Assembly (NCBI GenBank): GCA_023213395.1
Contig: CM041465.1
Span: 84,575,741-84,639,740, forward strand
DNA length: 64,000 nt
Source of the DNA: Cycas panzhihuaensis
Taxonomy: Eukaryota > Cycadophyta
Reading direction: 5' to 3'
Positions 33,703 to 45,021 of this stretch are shown here, in pieces. The position numbers and the translations under genes are program-made. The notes beneath the pieces were generated by a model that was given only the letters and a program-made list of their open reading frames with translations, was not told where the DNA came from and ran no database searches. Numbering within the stretch: position 1 is the stretch's first letter; every line of letters begins with the position of its first letter.

Positions 33703-34691
33703 TTAAATATTATATTCTAATAGTAATTCATCAATCACTAAAATAGGAAATTTATCCTTTGATTATAATTTTATTCAACTCTCTATAATCAACACATATC
33801 TCAAGTGGCCTATCCTTTTCTCTGACTAGGATGACTAGGGTGGAAAAGACACTTTTACTCTCTTAGATGACCCTTACATCTAGAAATTTATGTACTAACC
33901 TATCAATTTTATTCTTTTGTTAGTACAAATACCTATATGGTTATATGTTAGGTTAGTGACTCTTAAGGATAATCTCAAAGGCATAGTCCTACTCTTGTTG
34001 TGGTGGAAGTCTCTTGGGTCTTTGTCAAATACTTGAGGATGGTTAAGTAGAACTTCTTACAATTCTAGTAATACATGACTATGACCTATGATTGTATAAC
34101 ACCTTACAATTAGCCCTATGCTTCCCTTTTATATCAACTTCTCTATCCTTTATGATCTGATGACTTATGATAGGGGTGGGGTAATTCCATTAAGTTAGTA
34201 CTCTTAACCTTTTGAGTTGAATTTAATGAACAACTCTTATAGGTTAAATTAAATGGTGCCAAGTATCTTCAACCATTAAACTCCTAAAACCAAATTGATA
34301 CCTCTAATGGATATTGCAAACATTGAGGTAGATAAATAATACTCTCCCATGGTAAGCCTGATATTATGAAATTTTCTACCATAAGATAGTCTTCTGCCAT
34401 TAGTGACCATGGCTTAGAAGTTCTTTACTAGATATAGGAGACAATTGAGCTCTTCATCTAATTTACTATTAATGAAATTATAGGTGCTTCCCAAATCAAT
34501 TAATATAATCACTCACCTTTTCTTGATATATATAATGATTTTGATAGTTTGAGGAGTTATTATTCTAGCCAAGGCATGGACTAAGATGGTTGCGGTATCT
34601 TTATCATCATCTATTGTTGATTCTAGCAATTTTAGAAGATGTTCATGTGGTTGTTTTAGAATATTTTCTTCCTTTTGTTCATCATCCTAAA
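33703..34691 (-). pseudogene. H: gypsy protease and RT start, split from its gag by element E
   Basis: Minus strand, right to left. An acidic spacer (DDEQKEENILKQP), then VHALARIITPQTIKIIIYIK and the protease motif LIDLGSTYNFINSKLDEELN (near 34,500), TMGEYYLSTSMFAISIRGIN and LVLGV. Then the RT approach: NHPQVFDKDPRDFHHNKSR, and KRIGHLRYVLIIES with a further frame for KDKFPI and VIDELLLEYN, where the K LTR begins. The order and text match chromovirus pol. PR keeps its Asp (DLGS for DSGS). Many stops. Joined in frame to H gag at 50,737 if E is removed. Confidence 0.7.
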
Positions 34692-34696
34692 TATCT

Positions 34697-35011
34697 TTTT
34701 GGGTTTAATACCCAATTACATTATTGTCCCCATTCATACTCTCTCCATATTTATTTGTATTTTATATTTGAGTTTGTGAGCTATATAGAGATGTGTGCTA
34801 CCTCTAATATTGACCAAAGAGGGTTCTCTCTCAAGTGGTTAGTTGCACTATAAGTATGTACATTATTCTTTATTCTAATTTAATGTTTGGCCATTCTTCT
34901 ATCTCTTATGATAACTTGTACATACTTCATCATTATTTTGCTTCATTGTTGTATCATTCTCTCACCATCATATTTCATCTTTTGTATGTATAACATATTA
35001 TTTTTCTAACA
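34697..35011 (+). repeat. E 5' LTR
   Basis: Starts TTTTGGGTTTAATACCC and ends ATTATTTTTCTAACA, followed at once by the primer site. Aligns along its length with 50,423-50,736. Confidence 0.75.
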
Positions 35012-36101
35012 TGGTATCAAAGCCCAAGGTTTGAATCCTTGAGGGTAATATGTTGGAGCCTATTTTTTTAAAAAATTTAGAGCTTTATCAAGCTATTTAA
35101 AAAACTTATTTTATGCCTAATTAGTGACTTGATCTTTTCCTATTTGAAAGATTATTTCAAGATTTTTGAAGTTATTTTATGTTGCATTTTTATATGCATT
35201 TCTAGGACTATTTTCTCGTATTTGAGATATAATTAGGGATATTTTTCATCACTATTTTTTAAAATTTCAAAGGGCTATTTTGAAATTATTGGGATATTGT
35301 TATGATGCTATTAAAGGCTATTTTAAAATTATTTTAAGGTTATTTTGAAGTCTATTTTTGGAGATTTTAAAGTTGAAGTTACAAAAGAAAATAGAGAAGT
35401 TTCAAGTGTTTTTTATAACCATCTCTTTTACTACATGTGGGCCTATTTTTTTAGTATGCAAGTGTGTTATTTCTAGTCATAAAAATAATAGTTAGAAGTT
35501 ATTATTTGAGGAAAAATTAGCAAAGTTTAACACCAGTTATAGGTCTGATCGCCTTGCAGATGATGAGAATCTGTTGTCAAGAAAAAAGGAAGAAAAAGTT
35601 TGAATTTTTTTAGTTATTTAAGCCTCAATCTCTAGGCCTTTGAAGGCATCCTATTTTAAGGATCTACTACCAAATCTAAGGCCACCAAAATATTTTGTCT
35701 AATTTTTTTTTTAGTTGATGTATAAAAACAAATAACTAAACTATTTTGAAGATTAAACTTATGAATATTCAAGTGTTTTATCATATGATATAGGGTCTAT
35801 GTATTCTTGGTGGTATAAGGATCAACACAATTTTTGCTAATTTAGATCCACTAAAAGTTCCAAAATGAGTAGTTACAGAGAGTTTAGAGGAAGAGATGCT
35901 TATAGGAATAGGCATCTTTAGGGTCCCCTCCTACCACATAATCTACATTAGAAAGTACTTTTTCTAGAAGCTACGATGATATTGGTTTGCATATGTTATC
36001 TATTCAAACTAGTGTTTCAGTTGTGAATATAAGTTTATCAATTGGTTCCCTAGCTTCATGTCCCCATACTTCTAATGACATATTCAAGGAGTAGCATTTT
36101 G

Positions 36102-36730
36102 TGTTGGATATTGTGACAACAATTATTTAAGGCTAAAATTTAGGCATGTTTTTAGCACGGTTTCCCTCCCTAGTCTTTCTCGGGGGGTTCCAAGTGACCC
36201 CTTGGTCAAGGCGGGTGGTGGAACGCCCCCCGCTAAGAGGGGGTTCAGGGGTGATAGGCCTTGACCCAAAAAATAGCCCTGTAAACCTTATTAAAATGTA
36301 AAGAGAATCAGGTTCGTTCGATACAAATACCCTAGATTCTACGGTTGAGATTCATGCCTTGGATGCCCCTCTCATGTAGCCTGTTCGAGGGCTTTTCTTA
36401 TTATGTTGTATGAAATGTAATGTACTGTGATGAGGGTGACGATTGGTTGTTGTTCCTGAGAGCACTCTGCTATTGAGATGTACTATTTTCTCCATTCTAT
36501 AGCAATAAAGATTGATACCTTTCCTATGTGGATGTTTCCCTAGCACACTGCTAGAGTTTTACCACATTATATCAGGTGCATATGTGATGTTTAGCTTATA
36601 TATTGATGTTATTACATTATCTCTGATTTTAGAACTTGCATGTTAAATCTTAGTTTCAATTCTTGTAACTAGTTACAAAAAAATTTAGATCTTGTTGCAG
36701 TTTAAGGTTTGGGACCTTGTATTCTTAACA
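36102..36730 (+). repeat. Copia-3 5' LTR
   Basis: TGTTGGATATTG ... TATTCTTAACA. Conserved G-rich motif at 36,232-36,246; AATAAA at 36,504-36,509. Confidence 0.93.
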
Positions 36731-36802
36731 AGTGGTATCAGAGCCACTTTTTATTTTGCAGCAAGTCTGTAAAGGTTTTAGTGTCAGATTTTCTATACCA
36801 AA

Positions 36803-37990
36803 ATGGCAAAACTAGCAGGTACAAAGTTCGAGGTGGAGAAATTTAATGGCAAGAACAACTTCGAGTTGTGGAAGCTAAAAGCGCGTGATATTCTTATACA
36901 GCAGGGTTTGTACAAAGCCCTTGCAGCTAAATCTAAGAAACTCACAGGGATGGACAATGATGATTGTGATGACTTAGACAAAAAGACACTTAGCACAATA
37001 TGATTATGCTTGATAGATGAAGTCTTGTTTAATATCGTAGGGGAAGAGACAGCAGCAGGATTATGGAACTGGTTGGAAGGCCTGTATATGACCAAATCAG
37101 TAATGAATCAAATCTACCTAAAGAGGTAACTGTACTCATTACGGATGAAGGAAGGTACAAAAATTGATGACCATTTAAATATTTTCAATACTCTTATTTG
37201 TCAATTGACTAGTATCGATATTAAAATTGAGGATGAGGATAAGTTTCTTACCTTGTTATGCTCATTACCTGAATCCTAGGATAATATTGTCACCTCAATT
37301 AGTTTTATCACTACAGATGTATTGGATTATGATTATATTGTGAGTGCTTTGCTAATGGAAGAAGTGTGGAGGAAATCTAGTTTTGAAACCTCCACACCAG
37401 AAGCCATGACAGTAAGGGGTAGAACATTTGAGAGAGGATAAAACTCCAGGGATACAATGAGATCCAAGTCAAAGAGCAAAAAGAGTAAGTTTAGGTGTTG
37501 GCATTGTAATAAGACCAGTTACCTCAAGAAGGATTGTTACAAAAGGAACGAGTTCCAGAAAAAGGAAGATCCTACCAAGGAGGTGAATCAAGTGGAGTCA
37601 AATCAAGGTATAGATGATGATGTCTTAGTCACTTATAATGTTTCTCATTATCACCATGACTGGTTATTAGATTCAGGTGCTTCGCACCATATGTGTCCAC
37701 ACAAGAGTTGGTTCTCATCATACCAACCTCTTGATGGTGGTGATGTGCTTATAGGAAATGAAGTTTCTTGTAAGACATTGGGTATTGGTAGCATCAGAAT
37801 TAAGATGTTCAATGGGGTAGTCAGAATATTAACTGAGGTTAGACATGTACCTAATTTGAAAAAGAATCTAATTTCCTTGGGTGAATTAGATTTGGGTGGT
37901 TTTAAGCATATAGGTCATGAAGGAGTCCTAAAGGTTTCAAAGGGCACCTTGGTTATTATGAAAGCCTTAAAGAAAGGAAATTTTTAAATT
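36803..37990 (+). pseudogene. Copia-3 Gag, zinc knuckle and protease
   Basis: ATG at 36,803 (MAKLAGTKFEVEKFNGK). Gag runs with in-frame stops (TGA at an expected Gln, TAG at a Trp, TAA at Glu and Gln). The same frame continues at 37,457 with a knuckle CWHCNKTSYLKKDC, where the Gly-His pair is changed to Ser-Tyr, so zinc binding is doubtful. The protease motif DWLLDSGASHHMCPH is intact, as is RHVPNLKKNLISLGEL at the end. The gag-PR frame stays the same throughout. Confidence 0.88.
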
Positions 37991-38039
37991 TTAGTGGGAA
38001 GTAAAGATGTTAGCCAAGCAGCTAGAGCATCAAAGACTA

Positions 38040-38957
38040 CAGAAGATCCAGCTTAGTTATGGCATCAGAGACTTGGGCACATGAGTAAGAAAGGACTTAA
38101 GATGCTGATAAATTGTAAGTTGCTTCCTAACTTGCGGCTTTCAGATTTGACTTTCTGTAAACATTGTATTTTTAGAAAGCAGTGTAAACTCAAGTTTAAA
38201 GTAGGGAGTCACACTAGTAAAGGCATTCTAGATTACATGAATTTAGATGTATGGGGACCAGCCCCTAAAATATCTTGTGGAGGATCATTGTATTATGTCA
38301 TATTTATAAATGATTACTCCAAGAAGGTATGGGTCTATTTTTTAAAAAGGAAATCTGAAGTTTTCAGTGTGTTTAAGCAGTTCAAGGCTCCAGTTAAGAA
38401 CAATACTGGTAAGACAATCAAATATTTTAAGAACTGACAATGGAGGTGAGTTCAACTCTTTGGAGTTTGAGAATTATTACAGAGAAGTTGGGATCGAAAG
38501 ACACAAGACCACTAGCTATACTCCATAATAAAATGGCATTATTGAGCACATGAATAGGACACTCTTGGAAAGAGTAAGAAGCATACTAAGTAATACAGGA
38601 GTAGAGCAGGGATTGTGGGCAGAAGCTATTCAAACGACTTGCTATCTGGTAAATAGGTCACAATCACTTACAATAGATTGCAAGATTCCTGAAGAGGTAT
38701 GGATTGTACATCCATGTGATTATTCAAATTTAAAAGTTTTTGGTTGTGATGCTTATGCCTGGACTGATAAAAATAAATGTTCAAAGTTAGACCAAAAATC
38801 TAAGAGATATATCTTTGTTAGTTATGGTGATAAGAATGGTGTGAAGGGATACAGGTTATGGGATCCTACTGCCTACAAAATCACCATTAACAAAGATGTC
38901 ATATTTTATGAATCTCCCCTTGTAAAATCAGATAGTAGAGAAGTTGAAATGAAATAG
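38040..38957 (+). pseudogene. Copia-3 integrase, frameshifted
   Basis: HHCC part LWHQRLGHMSKKGL and FCKHCIF, DVWGPAPKISCGGSLYYVIF with FINDYSKKVWVYFL, then a frameshift near 38,435 just before the second catalytic Asp (the other frame reads TDNGGEF). The next part has two stops in TPQQNG and continues IEHMNRTLLERVRSILSN. The first Asp (LDVWGP) and the Glu remain. Ends NLKVFGCDAYAW and KDVIFYES. Confidence 0.88.
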
Positions 38958-39189
38958 GAGCAACAAGCTGAACATCAACAAGTTAAGTTTGAAATGTAGC
39001 CATCTGTAGAATCAGATAAGTAGGAAAATATTTCTAAAGATGAATCAGCAGTAGATTCATAGGAGTATGTGGACACTCCCCTACCAATAGTTAGAAGATC
39101 TATACAAGTTAGTCATCCACCTAATAGGTACAACCCTTCTATTTCTATTGCTTTAGTTTATAATGATGGTGAGCCCACATGTTATCAAG

Positions 39190-40700
39190 AAGTAGTAGAT
39201 GATATCTATGGTGAGAAGTGAAAAAGGGCTATGCAAGAAGAGATAGATGCTTTGAAGAAAAATAACTCATGGGACCTGGTAGAACTTCCACATGGTAAGA
39301 AGGCTGTTGGTTACGGGTGGGATTTCAAAAAGAAAACAGAAGTTGATGGAAAGGTTGATAAATACATGGCAAGACTGGTGGCTAAAGATTTTACACAGAA
39401 AGTAGGTATTGACTTTCATGAGATCTTTTCACTAGTTATCAAACTTGTTTCAATTTGACTGTTGTTAGTAGTTAGATATAAAAATAACTTTTCTACATGG
39501 AGATTTAGATGAGGAGATCTATATGGATCAACCAAAAGGGTTTGTACAAGATGGCAAGAAAAGACTTGTTTGCAGGCTCAAGAAATCATTGTATGACTTA
39601 AAGCAATCACCCAGATAGTGGTATAAGAAATTTGATGCCTTCATGGAGAGCCAAAATTTCAAAAGAAGTGAGTATGATCATTGTGTTTACTTTAAATTTA
39701 TGGACAATGGCTTATTCATTATCTTGCTATTGTATGTTGATGACATGTTGGTTGCAAGCAAGAGCATGGAAGAAATCAATAAGCTAAGGCTCAATTGACT
39801 AGGACTTTTAATATGAAGGATCTAGGAGCTGTAAAGCAAATCTTAGGCATGGAGATATACAAAGATAGGAAAAATGGTAAGCTATGGTTATCATAGCAGA
39901 AATATGTGGAGAAGGTGCTAACCAGGTTTGGTATGGCAAATGTGAAACCAGTGAGTATCCCATTGGCTTCCCACTTCAAGCTTTCTTCAAATATGAGTCC
40001 TATAGTAAAGAAGAGAAGGCTTATATGTCTTGTGTGCCTTCTGCCAGTGCAGTAGGAAGTTTGATGTATGCCATGGTATGTACAAGACCTGATATTTCAC
40101 ATGCAGTCAATGGAGTTAGCAAGTTTATGGCAAATCCAAGAAAGGAACATTGGGCTACATTGAAATAGGTGCTTCAGTATTTGAGAGGCACAAGTGACTA
40201 CTGCATCACCTTTAGAGGTACAGGTAATCAGGTTTATAGATATGCCGATTCATACTTTGCAGGCGATTTAGACAAAAGAAGGTCTACTTCAGGTTATGTT
40301 TTTACTCTTGCAAATGGTCCAGTTAGTTGGATGTCCAAATTGTAGAGCACAATTGTACTATTAACCATGGAAGTTGAATATGTTGCTGTAGCACATGCTT
40401 GTAAAGAAGCAATCTGGTTATAGGGTCTATTGGTTGAGCTTAGAAGGAGACAGGAAAATATAAAGGTGTTTTGTGACGGTCAAAGTGCCATTTACTTAGC
40501 CAAGAATCTAGCTTATCATAATAAGACAAAGCATATTGCTCTTAAGTACCATTTTATTAGACAGGTTGTGGAACTGGGTGGAGTGGCACTTGAGAAGATT
40601 CACACTAATCAAAATTATACTGATATATTCACAAAACCAGTACCAGTAGAGAAGTTCAAATGATGTTTGACTTCTCTTGGCTTGCAAAAGGGATGATGAA
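39190..40700 (+). pseudogene. Copia-3 reverse transcriptase and RNase H
   Basis: RT starts AMQEEIDALKKNNSWDLVEL. About 35 bp present in Copia-2 are missing near 39,470, upstream of TFLHGDLDEEIYMDQ. The active site LLYVDDMLVASKSMEE is intact. RNase H: MVCTRPDISHAVNGVSKFM, TSGYVFTLANGPVSWMS, and the end CDGQSAIYLAKNLAYHNKTK with IHTNQNYTDIFTKPVPVEKFK. Several TAG codons at expected Gln and Trp. Confidence 0.88.
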
Positions 40701-40744
40701 GGGTCCAGGAAAGGTACCAGGTAAATTGTTATCAAGGTGGAGAT

Positions 40745-41385
40745 TGTTGGATATTATGACAATAATTATTTAAGGCTAAAATTTAGGTATATTTTCAGCG
40801 TGGTTTACCCCCTAGTCTTTTTCGGGGGGTTCCAAGGGGGGCGGGCCCCCTTGGACAGGGGGTGCGGGTGGGATGGAACACCCGCTGCTAAGAGGGGGTT
40901 CGAGGATGATAGCCCTTAACCAAAAAAATTAGCCCTGTAAACCTTATTAAAATATAACGAGAATCAGCATCGTTTGATACAAATACCCTAGATTCTATGG
41001 TTGAGATTCATGCCTTGGATGTCCCTCTCATGTAGCCCATTTTAGGGATTTTCTTCTTATGTTGTATGAAATGTAATATATTGTGATAAGGGTGGTGGCT
41101 AGTTGTTGTTCCTGAGAGCACTCTGCTACTGAGATGTATTGTTTTCTCCATTCTATAGCAATAAAGATTGATACCTTTCCTATGTGGATGTTTCCCTAGC
41201 ATACTGCTAGGGTTTTACCATGTTATATCATGTGCATATGTGATGTTTATCTTGTATATTGATTTTATTGCATTATCTCTGATTTTAGAACTGCATGTTA
41301 AATCTTAGTTTCGATTCCTATAACTAGTTGCAAAATAGTTTAGATCTTATGGTGGTTTAAGGTTTGGGACCTTGTATTCTTAAAA
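40745..41385 (+). repeat. Copia-3 3' LTR
   Basis: TGTTGGATATTATGAC ... TATTCTTAAAA (end CA changed to AA). Conserved G-rich motif at 40,887-40,901; AATAAA at 41,160-41,165; followed by TSD TTTTG. Confidence 0.92.
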
Positions 41386-41639
41386 TTTTGTTCCATTTAT
41401 TTTTGCACCTACTCCTTCCAATATTCTTGAGGAGAAAAGCACCTACAATGGTTTCTTTTCTAAGATAAAATGTATAGGCAGTATGGAATTGCAAGATGTT
41501 TTAGCAGCCACTCAAGTAATTGCAGAATCTATGGACTGGGCTTGAAGCTATTAGCCAACTAAGCCTTAAAACAAAAATATAATTTAATAGAACTTGAGAG
41601 TGTATCTCAAAAAGGTAGACTCTTTGGTGCCTAGCATAA

Positions 41640-42044
41640 TGATTAAGAAAATCATTCAAGAACTATAAAGCATATGCTACTAATTAAATATCAAATTATA
41701 ATATCAAAATAATACAAAACATAAGAGAAACAAGAGAAGAATAATGATATATCAAAGTGCACAAGTGAATTAATCACTACGTAAGGCTCAATTTAGGCAG
41801 ATCTTCTATATGTACTTCAATATAATTTACAAAAGAATGATACAGAGCTTAATTTATAAGCAACCCATTAATATTTTAAGGCTCATAATTGGTCAACTAA
41901 GCAGCACATATGGCAAACCTAACCTAATTATACAATAAGATTAAATTTATAATGTGAGTCATCTTAAGATACAAAATACACATGGTATACATAAATTAAA
42001 CATACATTATAAAGAAATGAAGGTGATCTTATAAAGTTTTAACA
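41640..42044 (-). repeat. Copia-4 3' LTR
   Basis: TGATTAAGAAAATCATTC ... AAAGTTTTAACA; aligns throughout with 48,685-49,085. Confidence 0.88.
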
Positions 42045-42059
42045 GCCTCCCTTAATAGT

Positions 42060-43880
42060 AGATTTATTTCTTTTGATGTTGAGTCTATATCAAAATCGCT
42101 CAAACTTCAGTTTACCAAGTGCTTTAGTGAAGATGTTTGTAACCTAGTGCTTAGTTGGTTGGTAGACAAAATCAACTTCTCTATTTTGAACATGTTCATA
42201 GATGAAATGATGATGGACCTTAATGTGTTTGGTTCTAGTGTGGAATATAAGAGTCTTCATCATCTTCAACACTCTTTGATTATCACAATAGAGGATGGTA
42301 GGTGCATATTCTTGAAGTCTAGGCTCGATGAGAATCCTACTAAGCCAAATCAACTCTATTATGGCATGGACAACTACTTTGTATTCTACTTTCATAAAGG
42401 AAAAGGTAAAATTTGGCTACTTCTTATAGCTCCATGAGATTATAGCTGAGTTTATGCTAAAGTAATAACCTAAAGTTGAATGGTGAGTGTCTTGGCAACC
42501 TATCCAATCAGAATATATATGTCCTTTTAGGATAGAAGAGTCATTTTGGTTGTATTTAAGAACAAATTGATGTGTGCCATAAATATATTTAAGAATCCTA
42601 ATAGTAGTTTTCCAATGTGATGCTTTAGATTGCGATATATACTTGGAGTAGATCCCTATTACATATGATATGTCTAGTCAAGTATGGGTGAGATAAATAA
42701 TGCTCCCAACTAACTGTCAATACAAAGTAGGATTAAAAGGCTTTCTTATTCATTCAAGTTCATCTTAGTTCCTGTCTCTATAAGAATTGACATTGGCTTA
42801 TATTCTATCATCTTGAATCTTTCTAAGAGCTTATTGGCATATTTTATTTGAGTTAGGAAGATGTGTCTTAGTTCTTGTTAAACTTCAATTCTAAGGAAGT
42901 AGTGAAGCAACCTAATATCTATTATCCCAAAGTTACTTTTAATTTTAACTAAAGCTAAGTAATGTCTTCCATATCATTTCCAATAATTACAATATTATCC
43001 ACATAGAGAACAATGATTATGATCAAATTACCTCTAACCCGAAAGTATACATCTAAGTCAAAGGGTAAATGATTGAATCCATGCTATATGAGAAAGGTAT
43101 CAATCTTTGTATACTAGGTATGTTGTGCCTACTTAATTCTATATAGGGATTTCTTGAGTTTACAAACTAAGTGTTCTTGGCCTAGAATAACATAGCTAGG
43201 GAGTTGTTTCAAGAAAACCTCTTCTTTGAGCTCTCCATCCATTTGGTAGGTAGGCCAGTTGAATTAGGCTACTAGTGACAACCAAATGGAATGTGGTCAT
43301 GTTGGCTATGGGTGCAAAGGTCTCATCATAGTCAATCCCCTTCTATTATTTGAAACCTTTTGCTACAAGTTGAGATTTATGATGCTTGATAGTGTCATCT
43401 GCATAGAATTTTATCGTGTATAGCCATCTATAATAAATTACCTTTTTCCTAAGTGGTAATTCTATTAGCTCCTAAGTGTCTTTTTTTATGATGGAGTTCA
43501 TCTCTTCATCCATAGATACTTTCCATGTTTAGTCTTGGACTACCTTCTTAAATATAGAAGGCTTTGATATTTCTAAGATACATGCCATTAGAGAAAATTT
43601 TATGGAGTGTTTTATTTTTTAAGGGCCTCTGCTAGTTATAGGAGGAGGAGGAGCATTCATTAATAATTATTGTACCCACTTAGGAGGTGCTTGAATGTTG
43701 GTAGCTTCCACCTAAAGGTCATCAACTAAAATAGGTGGGAAGGTTGTGCTTACTTGTGTTGTTGAAGTAGATGCTACTAGAATTGATGAAGGACCTAGAG
43801 TATAGGAGAAGGCTAGTACTGGTGGCTCCAAAATTTGTCCAAGAGGCACTTGTGATATCCTAGCTTCATCTATTACTACA
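42060..43880 (-). pseudogene. Copia-4 reverse transcriptase and RNase H
   Basis: Strongly decayed. Near 43,035-42,980 a frame reads LIIIIVLYVDNIVIIGN, the RT active site with YVDN for YVDD, so the second aspartate of the pair is lost. RNase H at 42,144-42,395 is open: EYKVVVHAIIELIWLSRIL, ILYCDNQRVLKM, HTRTKHIKVHHHFIYEHV, a copia RNase H C-part that keeps the CDNQ motif. Confidence 0.8.
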
Positions 43881-43888
43881 ATATAAAT

Positions 43889-44700
43889 TTAAGATGGAGT
43901 TAGGCCCTTTGTATCCTCTATAAATATTACATCCCAAGTTATATAAGTTTGGTTTCTAATAGTTTCAAATATTTTATAGGGTTTGTAACTAGGTATATAG
44001 CTAAGGAAGATACATTTCAGGCTCTTATTATCAAGATTTTTTTGGTTGTCCTTTAGAACAAGTTTATATGCCATGCATCTGAAAATCTTCAAGTGTGTAA
44101 TAGTTGGTTTATGTCCTAACCAAGCTTCCTTAAGAGTGATATTTCTAATCGTAATTGTGAGACTTATGTTAATTAGGTATACAGTTATGGCTATAGCATC
44201 AACCCAAAATCTGGTGGCAAGATTGGTGGTACTAAGCATGGTTTTTCCTTTATTTACCAATGTCTAATTCATCCTTTCAGTTACACCATTTTATTGCGGT
44301 ATATGGGGTGTTAAAAATTAGTGTTAGATGCCATGTTCCTTTGAGAAGTTATTGAATTTATTAGAGATATACTTGCCATTATTATCTAATATGAAGGTCT
44401 TAATTATCATACTACTTTCATTCTCAATAGTAGCTTTGAACTTCTTGAATCTGTCTAGGACATGGTACTTGTTTCTTAAGAGGTAGACCCACATTTTTCT
44501 TGAGAAATCATATATTAATGTGATGAAATATAGGCTTTCATTAAGTGATTGGATTAACATAGGCTCACAAATGTCTAAGTGGACCAACTCTAATGGTTTT
44601 AAGCCTCTCCAGACATTCTTGGAAGGGAATTTTTCTCTCTGCTACTTTCCCTTGAGGCATGCCTTATATATGCTATTGTATCTCTTAATTTAGGTAAATT
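43889..44700 (-). pseudogene. Copia-4 integrase
   Basis: The frame 44,324-44,587 has VHLDICEPMLIQSLNE, FITLIYDFSRKMWVYLLRNK and FILDNNGKYISNKF, so the first two acidic positions (LDICEP, LDNNGKY) remain. The third block follows in broken frame (IPQ, TAA, NGVTERMN). The C-part at 43,889-44,260 has NLATRFWVDAIAITVYLINI and ITWDVIFIED. Confidence 0.85.
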
Positions 44701-45021
44701 ATATACCATTTGAAACCTAGACATAAGGTTCAAGCTTTGTATATTTAAATGACCAAGGTATTAATTTTATAATTCTTCTTTAGATTTGTTTGAGGTGACA
44801 ATGTCCTTTGAATGTAAGCATTTACTTAGTTCATAGATACAAGGGAACTCTTCAATAATTACATCTTTTCCCTTATCAAGTTGAGTTGTATTTGCTATTG
44901 AGTAGGATTTATTTTATTAAGTGGTAGCAAGGGGGATACCATCTGGCCTGTATAAACTACCATCTTCATGTCTTGTGGCTATAAGTTTACTAGTTGCATT
45001 ATCTATAATTTTATAAATACC

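Larger units (their letters stand above)
36102..41385 (+). mobile_element. Copia-3: complete but decayed Ty1/copia element, same family as Copia-2
   Basis: LTRs 36,102-36,730 and 40,745-41,385, primer site TGGTATCAGAGCC (36,733-36,745), perfect TSD TTTTG (36,097-36,101 and 41,386-41,390). The interior aligns with Copia-2 through gag, PR, IN, RT and RNase H. Gag and protease are better preserved than in Copia-2, while integrase has a frameshift and RT a deletion of about 35 bp. Inserted into the ORF of E. Confidence 0.93.
35940..41560 (+). pseudogene. Decayed E ORF of unknown function, interrupted by Copia-3
   Basis: With Copia-3 and one TSD copy removed, one plus frame runs from about 35,940 to 36,101 and on from 41,391 to about 41,550. 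It reads STLESTFSRSYDDIGLHML, IGSLASCPHTSNDIFKE, a TAG, HFVPFIFAPTPSNILEEK and ELQDVLAATQVIAESMDWA, then TGA. I do not recognise the family. A second stretch of about 42 codons beyond Copia-4 (49,086-49,215, with CHTYALLVKHSRLINGD) may be part of the same gene or of a captured host fragment. Continuity across the insertion site supports real coding history. Confidence 0.4.

Noticed and set aside
35012-35050. tRNA-like B box (GGTTTGAATCC) after the E primer site
   Set aside because: No cloverleaf or A box; the start is the primer-binding site of E, and the match is short.
42147-42437. Plus-strand open frame
   Set aside because: Antisense shadow of the Copia-4 RNase H frame at 42,144-42,395.
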